Source: TK10-74A sp965217625
Lineage (GTDB): Bacteria > Chloroflexota > Dehalococcoidia > Bin125
Assembly (NCBI GenBank): GCA_965217625.1
Contig: OZ244557.1
Location: forward strand, 2,108,001 to 2,172,000
Direction of reading: 5' to 3'
DNA: 64,000 bases
Positions 36,581 through 44,854 of this stretch are shown here, one piece after another. The notes beneath the pieces are model-generated. The model ran no database searches. It was given only the letters and a program-made list of their open reading frames with translations, and was not told where the DNA came from. The first letter of the stretch is position 1. The number at the start of each line of letters is the position of its first letter. The position numbers were made by a program, and so were the translations under genes.

Positions 36581-37191
36581 GCGTCGCGCGTTCCCGGACG
36601 CCGCGGGGGCCGCTCGTTGCGACGCACCGGCACGCCGATGAACGTCCCCAGCGGCACGGTCGCGGCCATGACTTCCTGGTCGGTGTGGTACGTGCCCAGC
36701 GCGAGCGGCGGGCGCTCGTAGAAGCCGATCGCGGCGTAGTGGGTCTCGTTGAGCTTGAAGATGAAGCGCCCCCGCTTCATCCACACGTAGATGCGCTCCA
36801 CCTCGTCCAGCTCGAAGTCCCAGCTGCGCCCCCAGCGCCACAGCAGCCGCTGGTCGACCTCGCCGGTCTCCGTCGCGCCGTCCAGGCGGATCTCCAGCCG
36901 GTCGCCGCCCACCGCGCCCACGATGGCCCAGAGGATCGCGCCGGCCAGGTAGGCGCCCAGGATCACGAAGCCGCCCAGCCGCACGGCCTCGTCGCTGGTC
37001 TGCCCCGCGGCCGAGGCGACGGCGATCGAGATGCCGCCCACGGCCAGCGAGAACGTGACCGGGATCACCCAGGCCGGGAACGGATTCCAGATCGTGCGCA
37101 GGCGCAGGCCGTCGTCGCCGATCTGCTCGATGCGGGCGAAGCCGGTGCGCTTGGCGTCATCCTTGGGCCCGGATTGTCGGGGATTGCTCAT
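36577..37191 (-). CDS. Two-helix membrane protein, unknown function
   Basis: A 204-residue protein with a polar N-terminus, two transmembrane helices at about 41-60 (WVIPVTFSLAVGGISIAVAS) and 72-95 (GGFVILGAYLAGAILWAIVG), and a C-terminal domain of about 100 residues rich in strands (RLEIRLDGATETGEVDQRLL, VERIYVWMKRGRFIFKLNET). The soluble part resembles bacterial PH-like domains that follow two membrane helices, but this is only a shape comparison. TAGCCT ends 6 nt before ATG 37191 with no SD, so the operon with the HIT and yqeK genes is probably transcribed leaderless. Confidence 0.6.
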   Translation of the reverse strand: MSNPRQSGPKDDAKRTGFARIEQIGDDGLRLRTIWNPFPAWVIPVTFSLAVGGISIAVASAAGQTSDEAVRLGGFVILGAYLAGAILWAIVGAVGGDRLEIRLDGATETGEVDQRLLWRWGRSWDFELDEVERIYVWMKRGRFIFKLNETHYAAIGFYERPPLALGTYHTDQEVMAATVPLGTFIGVPVRRNERPPRRPGTRDA

Positions 37192-37351
37192 TCGCGCAGG
37201 CTACCGACGCGCGGCCCGGCCCGTCCACCCGCACCGTCCACCGGCATCGTCCAGTGGCATCGTCAAGCGGGGCCGCGCGTGCGATGCTGCGGGGGCCCGT
37301 GGGGAACCGCTCGCGCGTCGCCGGCGTCCTGCCCGGTGGAACGGAGACGCC

Positions 37352-38347
37352 ATGCCTCGTGCCCTCGATGTTCGCCCGACACCCGTCCTGATGCTGGCCC
37401 TCGCGCTGTGCGCCGCGCTCTTGGCGCTGGCGCCGGCCGGGCGCCTGCACGCCCAAGTCCCGCCCGACGTCGTTCAGGCGGCGCAGGCGGACCTTGCGGA
37501 GCGGCTGGGCGGCGAGGACCCGGCTGTGTACGAGGTGCTGCGCTCGGAGGCGGTGACCTGGTCCGACGGCTGCCTCGGCGTGAACGAGCCCGACATCGCC
37601 TGCACGACCGCCCTGGTCGATGGCTTCGCGCTCTGGCTGAGCGACGGCGAGGTGGCCTATCGCTACCACACCGACGCGACCGGGAGCGCGGTGCGGCTCG
37701 CCGAGTCGGGCATCGCGCTGGGCGAGGTCGCGGGCGCACCGCTGCCCGAGGGCCAGATCGCGCCGCCAGACGACGAGCCGACGCCGCCGCAACCCGACGC
37801 CCAAGGCCCGGCGGGAGCCGTCAACGCGGCGACGGCGCACCTCGCGGAGCAGTTGGACGTCGACCCGGCCGGGCTGGAGCTGCTGCGGGCGGAGGCGGTG
37901 ACCTGGTCCGCCGGCTGCCAGGGCGTGCAGGATCCCGACATCGCCTGCACGACCGCCCTGGTCGATGGCTTCGCGCTCTGGCTGAGCGACGGCGAGGTGG
38001 CCTATCGCTACCACACCGACGCGACCGGGCGCGCGGTGCGGCTCGCCGAGTCGGGCATCGCGCTGGGCGAGGTCGCGGGCGCACCGCTGCCCGAGGGCCA
38101 GATCGCGCCGCCGCCGGACGACGAGCCGGCGCCGCCAGACGACGAGCCAGCGCCGCTGCCGGACCCCGAGCCGGCGCTCGTGGACGACTCAGCGAGCCCC
38201 GACGCCCTGCCCGCCTCCGGCAGCGGCGGCCTCGCCGACGACACCGACGCGCCGCTGTGGGTCTGGGCCGTCATCGCGGTGGTCGCGCTGAGCGCGATCG
38301 CGACGGGCGGCGCCTACCGCCTCTGGCTGCGCTCCCGGCGTCACTGA
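37352..38347 (+). CDS. Secreted, membrane-anchored protein with two tandem repeats
   Basis: A 331-residue protein with a signal peptide (VLMLALALCAALLALAPAG, cleavage about residue 35), two repeats of about 90 residues, a Pro/Asp/Glu linker and a C-terminal membrane helix (LWVWAVIAVVALSAIATGG) followed by basic residues. Each repeat has EAVTWS then GC.GV and PDIACTTALVDGFALWLSD, EVAYRYHTDATG and AVRLAESGIALGEVAG; the two Cys per repeat (GC and IAC) may form a disulfide outside the cell. The DNA of the two repeats is almost identical over 179 bp. Family unknown; topology suggests a cell-surface protein. SD GGAACGGAG precedes the ATG. Confidence 0.7.
   Translation: MPRALDVRPTPVLMLALALCAALLALAPAGRLHAQVPPDVVQAAQADLAERLGGEDPAVYEVLRSEAVTWSDGCLGVNEPDIACTTALVDGFALWLSDGEVAYRYHTDATGSAVRLAESGIALGEVAGAPLPEGQIAPPDDEPTPPQPDAQGPAGAVNAATAHLAEQLDVDPAGLELLRAEAVTWSAGCQGVQDPDIACTTALVDGFALWLSDGEVAYRYHTDATGRAVRLAESGIALGEVAGAPLPEGQIAPPPDDEPAPPDDEPAPLPDPEPALVDDSASPDALPASGSGGLADDTDAPLWVWAVIAVVALSAIATGGAYRLWLRSRRH
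37589..38112 (+). repeat. Intragenic direct repeat, two 179-bp copies
   Basis: Copies at 37589-37767 and 37934-38112, offset 345 bp (115 codons), differ at a single base that changes Ser to Arg. Flanking parts of the two protein repeats are far more diverged, so this block was copied recently or is kept alike by gene conversion. Confidence 0.9.
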
Positions 38348-38469
38348 GCCGCCCGCGCTGAGACACGGAGTCGCACGCGCTCCTATCCTGCACTGGCCTA
38401 TCCTGCACTGGATATCGCCCGCGCCGGGCGACCGCCGCGCCCGGCCACCGATGCAGGACGAGGAGCGTC

Positions 38470-39576
38470 ATGACCAACACGACCCGCGCCGCGGTGCTCT
38501 ACCGCGCCAACGAGCCGCATCAGATCCGCGAGTTGCAGATGGAGGACCCGCACCCCGGGGAGGTCGTCGTGCGGGTGGGGGCGGCCGGGATCTGCGCCAG
38601 CGACCACCACGTGATGGAAGGGCTGACCGCCCTGCCCCTGCCCTCGGTCCTGGGACACGAGGGGGCGGGCACCGTCGAGTCGGTGGGGCCCGGCGTCACG
38701 GGTGTCCAGCCCGGCGACCGCTGCATCCTGTCGTTCGTCTCCAGCTGCGGGCACTGCAGCAGTTGCCGGCGCGGGCGCCCGAACCTCTGCGACAGCAACG
38801 CCGCCACCGGCACCCGCCAGTACGACGGCACCACCCGCCTCACGGACGCGGAGGGCCGCGGCATCCCGCAGATGGGCAAGCTGGGCGTCTTCGCGGAGCG
38901 GCTCGTCTGCCCCGCGCAGGCCTGCTACCCGATCCCCGATGACGTGCCCCTGGACGTTGGGGCGCTGATCGGCTGCTGCGTCACGACCGGCGTCGGCGCG
39001 GTCGTCAACACGCCCGACATCCGGCCCGGCTCGACCGTCGCCGTGTTCGGCTGCGGCGGCGTGGGCCTCAACGTCGTGCAGGGCGCGGCGCTGACGAGCG
39101 CGTCGCGGATCATCGCCGTCGATATCCACGACCACAAACTGGAGTTCGCGCGCGGCTTCGGCGCCACCGACACCATCAATGCGCGCGACGTCGACCCGGT
39201 CAAGGCGATCCGCGAGCTGACCGGCGGCGGCGCCGACTTCGCCTACGACGTGCTCGGCAGCCCCGAGACCACGCGCAACGCCGTCGACTGTCTGGGCAAG
39301 GGTGGCACGGCCGTCGTGGTCGGGCTGGCCGGCATCGAGGACAGCGCGCCGATCAACCTCGTCGACCTCGTCCGCACCCAGAAGCGCATCCTGGGCTGCT
39401 ACTACGGCTTCGTCAGCCCGCACGAGTCCTTCCGCACGATGGTCGACCTCTACCGCAGCGACCGCCTCGACGTCGACGGCCTGATCCAGCGTCGCTACCG
39501 CCTGGAGCAGATCGACGCCGCCTACGCCGACCTGGCGCGCGGCGAGAACGGTCGCGGCGTCATCGTGTTTGAGTGA
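38470..39576 (+). CDS. Zinc-dependent alcohol dehydrogenase
   Basis: A 368-residue medium-chain dehydrogenase. Catalytic zinc ligands are Cys39 in AAGICASDHHV, the GHE motif (LGHEGAGTVESVG) and a later Cys; the structural zinc site is CGHCSSCRRGRPNLC. The NAD-binding fold starts VAVFGCGGVGLNVVQGA, with Asp in IIAVDIHDHKLEFA favouring NAD. It resembles class III-type and mycothiol/NDMA-dependent alcohol dehydrogenases, which oxidise alcohols or formaldehyde adducts; the exact substrate is open. SD GAGGAG precedes the ATG. It stands alone, convergent to the Fic gene. Confidence 0.9.
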   Translation: MTNTTRAAVLYRANEPHQIRELQMEDPHPGEVVVRVGAAGICASDHHVMEGLTALPLPSVLGHEGAGTVESVGPGVTGVQPGDRCILSFVSSCGHCSSCRRGRPNLCDSNAATGTRQYDGTTRLTDAEGRGIPQMGKLGVFAERLVCPAQACYPIPDDVPLDVGALIGCCVTTGVGAVVNTPDIRPGSTVAVFGCGGVGLNVVQGAALTSASRIIAVDIHDHKLEFARGFGATDTINARDVDPVKAIRELTGGGADFAYDVLGSPETTRNAVDCLGKGGTAVVVGLAGIEDSAPINLVDLVRTQKRILGCYYGFVSPHESFRTMVDLYRSDRLDVDGLIQRRYRLEQIDAAYADLARGENGRGVIVFE

Positions 39577-39582
39577 GCGCCC

Positions 39583-40626
39583 TCAGCAGAAGGGGTCCGC
39601 CGCGACCGGCGGGCGCACGATGTCCAGGTTCGCCTCGATGACGCCTGCCTCGCTGACGATCAGGCCGGCCGCGATCAGGTAGTCGAGGTCGCGCGAGAGC
39701 GTGCGGGCCGATCTGCCGCGATAGAAGCGCGCCGCCCGATGCGTCCCGTCGAGCAGTTCCGAGACCGGGATCGGTGCGTCCGCGGCTTCGAGCGCGAGAT
39801 TCAGCCGACGCTCGCCGGTCGCCGATCGCAGGCTGCCCGATCGCTGCATCTCGTCCGCTGCGTGTGCCCGGAACGCGATCCGGGTGAGGCCGTCGATGGC
39901 CTCTTGCTGGACGTCCGCCAGCTCTTCGAGCAGCCCGTGAAGCGCGAACCGCGCGAACTCGGTGAGGTCGCCGTCATGGACGAGGCGGGTTTGGTCCAGC
40001 ATCTCGATGTACTCCGGGCGCTGGCGGTAGTAGAAGTTCGCGAGCGAATAGAAGCCGAGCCTGTTGATCCCGGCCTGGTACAGGATGAAGCTCTCGGCGG
40101 CCCGCGAGGTTCTGCCGTTGCCGTCGCCGAAGGGGTGGATGGAGACCAGGTAGAAGTGCGCGGCGATGGCGCGAATCGCGGCGGGCCAGGCGCGGATGGG
40201 CCCGGAGCGGAACCAGGCGAGGAAGTCGCGCATCAGGCGCGGCACGTCCGCGGCCTCCGGGGCGAAGTACGTGCCCACGGAGACGCCGTGCTCCCGGTAG
40301 CGCCCCGGCGTGTTGTGCGGGTAGTTGATGCCCCGCGTCGTGCGGAAGTGGATATCCTTGACCAGATCCTCCGCCAGCGCCTGCCCGGGATCGGCGGCCA
40401 GGCTGTCGGCGACGAAGCGCATGACGTCGGCCGCGTTGCGCGCCTCCCGTTCCTCGCGCGCCCGCTCCGGCCCGAGCACGGGGCCGGGCGAATCGATGAT
40501 CTCCCCGGTCTCGGCCTCCGAGAGGTGGGTGCCCTCGATGCCGATCGTGCCCCGGACCGCGCGCACGATGTTGATTCGATTGAGGCGTTCGCGCAGGCGG
40601 GGCGGCAGCGGCAGGCTGTCGAGCAC
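39583..40626 (-). CDS. Fic-domain AMPylator with C-terminal winged helix
   Basis: A 347-residue Fic protein that transfers AMP (or another nucleotide part) to target proteins. The inhibitory-helix motif is TIGIEG near residue 27 (S/TxxxEG, class II), the Fic core HPFGDGNGRTSR is at about 165-180, and a C-terminal winged helix (SARTLSRDLDYLIAAGLIV) suggests DNA binding. The only usable start in frame is GTG 40626, but the frame stays open for about 45 more codons upstream with coding-like sequence (SWSVRFDPTPPHADLEI) and no ATG, GTG or TTG before a stop. So the N-terminus is uncertain: non-standard start, or lost start codon. No antitoxin gene is adjacent. Confidence 0.85.
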   Translation of the reverse strand: MLDSLPLPPRLRERLNRINIVRAVRGTIGIEGTHLSEAETGEIIDSPGPVLGPERAREEREARNAADVMRFVADSLAADPGQALAEDLVKDIHFRTTRGINYPHNTPGRYREHGVSVGTYFAPEAADVPRLMRDFLAWFRSGPIRAWPAAIRAIAAHFYLVSIHPFGDGNGRTSRAAESFILYQAGINRLGFYSLANFYYRQRPEYIEMLDQTRLVHDGDLTEFARFALHGLLEELADVQQEAIDGLTRIAFRAHAADEMQRSGSLRSATGERRLNLALEAADAPIPVSELLDGTHRAARFYRGRSARTLSRDLDYLIAAGLIVSEAGVIEANLDIVRPPVAADPFC

Positions 40627-40870
40627 CTCGCCCTGCGCTTGGACTCGCGCGAGCAGGAGCGCGATCTCGAGATCAGCGTGCGGAGGCGTCGGGTCGAAGC
40701 GAACGGACCAGCTTGGGATGACGCACGACCTGTCGTGAGAACTGCCGTTCTTTTGTCACGTGATATCGCCCATCATAGCAGGTCTATGGTGCATATGCGG
40801 AGAGAACATGTCATCGCTGATGACGCACGAAATGTCCGGCCATCTGTCAGCCCGACTGCCCCGGACGCCG

Positions 40871-40897
40871 GGAAGCCCGGGCGATGCCCGGGCTTCC
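40871..40897. terminator. Perfect 12-bp hairpin, possible terminator
   Basis: GGAAGCCCGGGC (40871-40882), a 3-nt loop GAT, and GCCCGGGCTTCC (40886-40897). It lies 42 bp after the stop of the minus-strand acyl-CoA dehydrogenase gene; no T-tract follows on that strand, so it may act in mRNA stability instead. The rest of 40627-40938 shows the coding-like 5' extension of fic and nothing else. Confidence 0.5.
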
Positions 40898-40938
40898 ACA
40901 ACGGGTGGCCACCCCGCCACCAACACGCTTGAGCGGCG

Positions 40939-42069
40939 CTAGATCGCCAGCAGGTCCGCGACCTTCTCGCGATGGTACTCGCCGTCGCCCCACATCAGCT
41001 CGGCCATCTTCTGCCGGCGGAAGTAGAGCTGGATGATGTACTCCTTCGTGAAGCCGATGCCGCCGTGGATCTGCTGCCCGTGCGCGACCACCCGGCGGCT
41101 CGCGTCGGAGCACCAGGCCTTGGCCATGCTGACCTGCAGGTCCTGGTCGGCCTCATCCTCGTTCACGGCCCAGGCCGCGCGGTACATGATGAAGCGCGAG
41201 CCATCGACGTCGGTGACCATGTCGGCCGCCTTGTGCTGGATCGCCTGGAACGAGCCGATCGGCCGCCCGAACTGGATGCGCTCCTTGGCGTAGTCGACGC
41301 TGATCTCGAAGTCGCGCTGGGCCAGCCCGACCAGGTAGGCGCAGTAGGCGACCGTCGCCCGGCGCTGCAGCTGCTGCATGATCGCCCAGCCGCCGCCGAC
41401 CTCGCCCAGCACGGCGTCGGCGCCGACCGCGACGTCCTCGAACTTGACCTCGCACTGCTTGTCGGCGGCGATCGTCTTCAGGACGGTGCTGGTCACGCCG
41501 GTCGCCGTGCCGTCGACCAGGAAGAGCGTGATGCCGTCCTCGCCGCCCCCGCCGGTACGCGCCACGACGACCATCTTGTCGGCCACGTGCGCGTCGGGGA
41601 TGAAGAGCTTCGTGCCGTTGAGCACGTAGCCGTCGCCCTGGGCCTCGGCGCGGAGCGCCACGCCCTCGGCGTCGAAGCGGGCCGACGGCTCCGTGAAGGC
41701 CAGCGTCATGACGAGGTCGCCGCCGGCGACCTTGGGCAGGATCTCCTGCTTCTGGGCGTCGCTGCCGGCCAGTTGCACCGGGATCGCGCCCAGCACGACG
41801 GTGCTGATGAACGGCCCCGGCACCAGCGCCCGGCCGAACTCCTCAAGCAGCACGCACAGGTCGAGGAAGTCCATGCCGATGCCGCCGTGCTCCTCGGCGA
41901 TCATCAGACCTTGCCAGCCCTGCGCGGCCATCCCCTGCCAGAGCGCGTCGGTGTAGCCGCGCTCGTCCTCTTCCATTTCGCGGACGAGCTTCTCGGGCGA
42001 CTCCTTCTCGAGGAAGTCGCGCGCGAAGGTCTTCAGCATTTCCTGTTCTTCGGACAGGCCCAGATCCAT
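40939..42069 (-). CDS. Acyl-CoA dehydrogenase
   Basis: A 376-residue flavoenzyme: N-terminal helical domain starting MDLGLSEEQEMLKTFARDFL, AQGWQGLMIAEEHGGIGMDF, the flavin-contact block MTLAFTEPSARFD, central beta domain (VLNGTKLFIPDAHVADKMVV), and C-terminal helices with QFGRPIGSFQAIQHKAADM and QIHGGIGFTKEYIIQLYFR. It belongs to the branch of acyl-CoA dehydrogenases found in pairs in actinobacterial-type sterol or branched-acid catabolism, though no partner gene is adjacent. AGGAG lies 6-7 nt before the ATG. It would deliver electrons to ETF. Confidence 0.93.
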   Translation of the reverse strand: MDLGLSEEQEMLKTFARDFLEKESPEKLVREMEEDERGYTDALWQGMAAQGWQGLMIAEEHGGIGMDFLDLCVLLEEFGRALVPGPFISTVVLGAIPVQLAGSDAQKQEILPKVAGGDLVMTLAFTEPSARFDAEGVALRAEAQGDGYVLNGTKLFIPDAHVADKMVVVARTGGGGEDGITLFLVDGTATGVTSTVLKTIAADKQCEVKFEDVAVGADAVLGEVGGGWAIMQQLQRRATVAYCAYLVGLAQRDFEISVDYAKERIQFGRPIGSFQAIQHKAADMVTDVDGSRFIMYRAAWAVNEDEADQDLQVSMAKAWCSDASRRVVAHGQQIHGGIGFTKEYIIQLYFRRQKMAELMWGDGEYHREKVADLLAI

Positions 42070-42238
42070 GAGTGCTCCTAACGTCTTGCGCGTCTCGCGC
42101 CGCGCCGGCGGGCACGGGGAGCCCGCGCTCTCGCGGCGTCGCGGGCGGCAGGCTATCCGATCGACGGGCGTCCGCGCTAGCCGCGGGGCAACGTTGACGG
42201 AGCGCAGTGCGTACGCTGCGACCGACGGGAGGCCGGCG

Positions 42239-42709
42239 ATGGGCGCAGCCCTGCACGATCGACGCTGCATCGTATACGGCGCGGAGGCGGGGCACGGCCC
42301 CGCGCTGGTGCGCGCCCTGCGCGAGGCGGGGGCGCAGGTGGCGATCACCTCCGCCACGACGGACGGCGCGGCCCTGTTCGCGCTCAAGCGGCTGGCCGGG
42401 CCCGGCGGCGCGGCGCAGGCCGTCGATCTGACCAACCCGACCAACATCCGCGTCGCGACGCGGAAGCTGGCCAAGCAGTTGGGCGGCCTCGACGTGGCCG
42501 TCGTGGTCGGCGCGGCGGGCGGGTCCGCCCTGCTCGACATCGCCGCCCGCGAGCTGCGCCGCGCCGAGCGGCCCCGCCTGATCGTCGTCGGCGCCGTGGC
42601 CGCCGCGGCCCCCGCCGACGCCGTCCGCGACGTGCCGCTGCACGCGATCGGCGGCCCCGATCCGGTCGCCGATCTGCTCGGCCTCCTCCAGGACGGCGGG
42701 GCGCGCTAG
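42239..42709 (+). CDS. Short SDR-like Rossmann protein, truncated relative to family
   Basis: A 156-residue protein with a Rossmann start (RCIVYGAEAGHGPALVRALR, glycine motif GxxxGxG altered), VAITSATTDGAALFALKRL, a strand-helix with QAVDLTNPTNIRVATRKLAK, LDVAVVVGAAGGS and RPRLIVVGAVAA. It looks like the N-terminal two thirds of a short-chain dehydrogenase, without the YxxxK active site and the C-terminal part. A clean GGGAGG ribosome-binding site argues for a real gene rather than a decayed one. It may bind a dinucleotide without catalysis. It lies upstream of a crotonase and another SDR on the same strand. Confidence 0.6.
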   Translation: MGAALHDRRCIVYGAEAGHGPALVRALREAGAQVAITSATTDGAALFALKRLAGPGGAAQAVDLTNPTNIRVATRKLAKQLGGLDVAVVVGAAGGSALLDIAARELRRAERPRLIVVGAVAAAAPADAVRDVPLHAIGGPDPVADLLGLLQDGGAR

Positions 42710-42769
42710 ACTCCCGCCCACACCGGGCCGCGCGGTTGCGTCCCGGCGACAACGACAGAAGGAGCCCCC

Positions 42770-43639
42770 ATGGAACTCGAGAACATCCGCTACGAAGAAC
42801 GCGGCGGCGTGGCCTACGTCACGCTCAACCGGCCCGAAAAGCTCAACGCCCTCTCCACCGACCTCCTGGAGGAGTTGAACCAGGCGCTCTGGGAGGCCGA
42901 CAACCGCACCGACGTCCATCTCGCCGTGCTGAGCGGCGAGGGCCGCGCGTTCAGCGCCGGCTACGACATCACGCCCGGCCGCCGCGACGCCGGGCCCGGC
43001 TACCGCGGCCGCAGCGGCATCGACGACGACTCCTGGCGCATGGAGAAGTCGCAGCGCGACAAGATGGCGCTGTTCGACATGCACAAGCCGATCATCGCCA
43101 AGGTGCACGGCTACTGCCTGGCCGGCGGCACCGACGTCGCGCTGCTCTGCGACCTCGTCATCGTCGCCGACGACGCCGTGATCGGGTTCCCCCCCACCCG
43201 CGCCCAGGGCACGCCGCCGCACCAGATGTGGCTCTACCACGTGGGCCCGCAGTGGGCCAAGCGCATGCTCTTCAGCGGCGACAGCATCAGCGGCGTGGAG
43301 GCGGCCCGGATCGGCTTCGCGCTGGAATCGGTCCCGGCCGACGAACTCGACGCGCACGTCGACGCGCTCGCCGCCCGCCTGGCGATGATCGACTCCGATC
43401 TGCTCGCCGCGCAGAAGCGGCTCATCAACCTGGGCCTGGAGATGATGGGCGCCCGCACGATGCAGCGCGTCGCCTGCGAGATCGACTCCCGCGCCCATCA
43501 GGCCCCCGCCGCCATCGAGTTCAACCGCATCAGCCGCGAGCAGGGGCTCAAGTCGGCCCTGGAGTGGCGCGACACCAAGTTCGGCGACGGCCGCGGCACG
43601 GCCGCCTACCAGCGCCGGCGGGCGGCCACCCTGGGCTGA
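42770..43639 (+). CDS. Crotonase (enoyl-CoA hydratase/isomerase) family protein
   Basis: A 289-residue crotonase-fold protein: VAYVTLNRPEKLNALSTDLL, oxyanion-hole segment VLSGEGRAFSAGYDI, and HGYCLAGGTDVALLCDLVIV. The two glutamates of true enoyl-CoA hydratases are replaced (Asp in GGTDVALLCD; PPTRAQG in place of PE.xLG), as in a known branch with FPPTR. The acyl-CoA substrate is therefore likely handled by a different reaction. AAGGAG precedes the ATG. It is followed 41 bp later by an SDR gene, so an acyl-CoA pathway operon is plausible. Confidence 0.88.
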   Translation: MELENIRYEERGGVAYVTLNRPEKLNALSTDLLEELNQALWEADNRTDVHLAVLSGEGRAFSAGYDITPGRRDAGPGYRGRSGIDDDSWRMEKSQRDKMALFDMHKPIIAKVHGYCLAGGTDVALLCDLVIVADDAVIGFPPTRAQGTPPHQMWLYHVGPQWAKRMLFSGDSISGVEAARIGFALESVPADELDAHVDALAARLAMIDSDLLAAQKRLINLGLEMMGARTMQRVACEIDSRAHQAPAAIEFNRISREQGLKSALEWRDTKFGDGRGTAAYQRRRAATLG

Positions 43640-43680
43640 CGGACATTGGGCTGACGGGCGCCGGCCCGACGGAGATCGGC

Positions 43681-44421
43681 ATGGAGCTGGCGGGCCGCAC
43701 CGCCCTGGTGATCGGCGCGCAGCGGCCGCTGGGCCGCGCCATCGCGGTCGCGCTGGGGGAGCGCGGCGCCGACGTCGCGGTGGCCGGCGTGGGCCGCGAC
43801 CAGCGCGAGGACTTCCGGGTCCACTCGGTCGCCAACGAGCTCTGGGCGATGAACCGGCGCAGCCTGGCCGTGCCGATCGACGTGCGCGTCCCCAGCCTGG
43901 TCGAGGCCGCGGTGCAGCAGGTCGACAGCGAGTGGTCGCGGCTCGACATCCTGGTCAACGCGCAGGACCGGCTGCTGGCGCTGCCCTTCGACGAGACAGG
44001 CCCCGACGAGTGGGCGGAGATGCTGGACGCCAACCTGACGTCGGCGGCGCTGGCCTGTCAGGCGGCCGGCCGGGTGATGATGCGCGACCACGCCATGCAC
44101 GCTCGCGGCGGTGCGATCGTCAGCCTGGTCAGCGCCCCCGCCGTCGAGGGGCGGCTCGGCTTCGCGGCCTACGCGGCGGCGGCGGGCGGCCTGCTGGCGC
44201 TGACCCGATCGCTGGCCGCCGAGTGGGCCGAATGGGACATCGCCGTGTCCGCGCTGGACGTGGGCTTCGGGCAGGACCAACTGGAGGAGGCGGCCCCGGC
44301 CGGGGCCTCGCACCCGGTGGCGCTGCCGGGCGAGGCGGGCACGCCGAACACCGAGATCGCGACGGCCGTGGCCGCCATGATCGAGAGCGGGGAGTCTGGC
44401 GTCGTGCGGCGGCTAGACTGA
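43681..44421 (+). CDS. SDR-family protein lacking the catalytic lysine
   Basis: A 246-residue short-chain dehydrogenase-like protein. The nucleotide-binding motif is GAQRPLGRAIAVALGERGAD, the central strand LDILVNAQDRLLALPFDE (NAQ for NAG), and catalytic Ser in AIVSLVSAPAV. The active-site YxxxK reads AAYAAAAGGLLALTRSLAAE, with Ala instead of Lys. The C-terminus has VSALDVGFGQDQLEE rather than the usual NxxxPG. It is therefore probably not a standard oxidoreductase. Upstream crotonase suggests a role around acyl-CoAs. Confidence 0.82.
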   Translation: MELAGRTALVIGAQRPLGRAIAVALGERGADVAVAGVGRDQREDFRVHSVANELWAMNRRSLAVPIDVRVPSLVEAAVQQVDSEWSRLDILVNAQDRLLALPFDETGPDEWAEMLDANLTSAALACQAAGRVMMRDHAMHARGGAIVSLVSAPAVEGRLGFAAYAAAAGGLLALTRSLAAEWAEWDIAVSALDVGFGQDQLEEAAPAGASHPVALPGEAGTPNTEIATAVAAMIESGESGVVRRLD

Positions 44422-44443
44422 CGGCACGCCGCCCCGCGGTGGC

Positions 44444-44640
44444 GTCTGCTACGATGAGGGCGGCGCCGGGGGAGCGACCCCCGACGAACGGGCCGGGTGC
44501 TCCGCCCCGAGGGGCGGAGGTTGGGATCCGGCCCGCCCGCCACCCGGAAGGGCGACGCCGCCGCCCCCGACCATCGCGCCGGGGGCGTTCTGTGTCTGGC
44601 CGATCGTCCTACCGGCGGCGCCCCTCCGGCGGCTAAACTG
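44444..44640 (+). ncRNA. Candidate structured RNA element, copy 1 of 3
   Basis: The unit begins GTCTGCTACGATG (extended -10-like TGCTACGAT) and continues with hairpins: GGGGG/CCCCC around AGCGA; CGGGCCGG (44489-44496) with CCGGCCCG (44528-44535) enclosing CTCCGCCCC/GGGGCGGAG (44500-44519); and GCCCCCG (44563-44569) with CGGGGGC (44580-44586) followed by GTTCTGTGTCT, terminator-like. The last part (CGATCGTCCTACCGGC to CTAAACT) matches the clpS promoter region of copy 3. It could be a small RNA gene or a decayed leader; no known Rfam family recognised. Confidence 0.45.
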
Positions 44641-44668
44641 AAGCCATCCGCACCGTCCCGCCACGGCG

Positions 44669-44854
44669 TCTGCTACTGTGGGGGCGGAGCCGGGGTCCCA
44701 AGCCCCGACGCTGCGGGCCGTGGTAAAGGGAGAGCGGCTCGCACCGACACCGCCGAAGCGGCGGCCCCGCCGCCCCCGACCATAGCGCCGGGGGCGTTCT
44801 GTGTCTGGCCGATCGTCCTACCGGCTGCGTCCGTCCGGCGGGTAAATTGGCCGC
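44669..44854 (+). ncRNA. Candidate structured RNA element, copy 2 of 3
   Basis: Same layout as copy 1 but more diverged: GTCTGCTACTGTG, CGGGG/CCCCG hairpin, GCGGGCCG with CGGCTCGC, a GCCGAAGCGGC hairpin, and the terminator-like GCCCCCG (44772-44778) with CGGGGGC (44789-44795) and GTTCTGTGTCT. Stems are kept although their sequences differ from copies 1 and 3. It ends in TAAATT, 6 nt before an ATG that opens a 28-codon clpS fragment. Confidence 0.45.

Noticed and set aside
40871..40897. Member of the CCCTCTCC palindrome family
   Set aside because: Stem sequence GGAAGCCCGGGC is unrelated to that family, so it is listed as a separate hairpin.
44461..44560. Resemblance of GGGGGAGCGACCCCC plus CCGCCCGCC to parts of ZTP-type riboswitches
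   Set aside because: The conserved ZTP aptamer core is not present in the right order and copy 2 changes the loop; the likeness is probably due to GC content.
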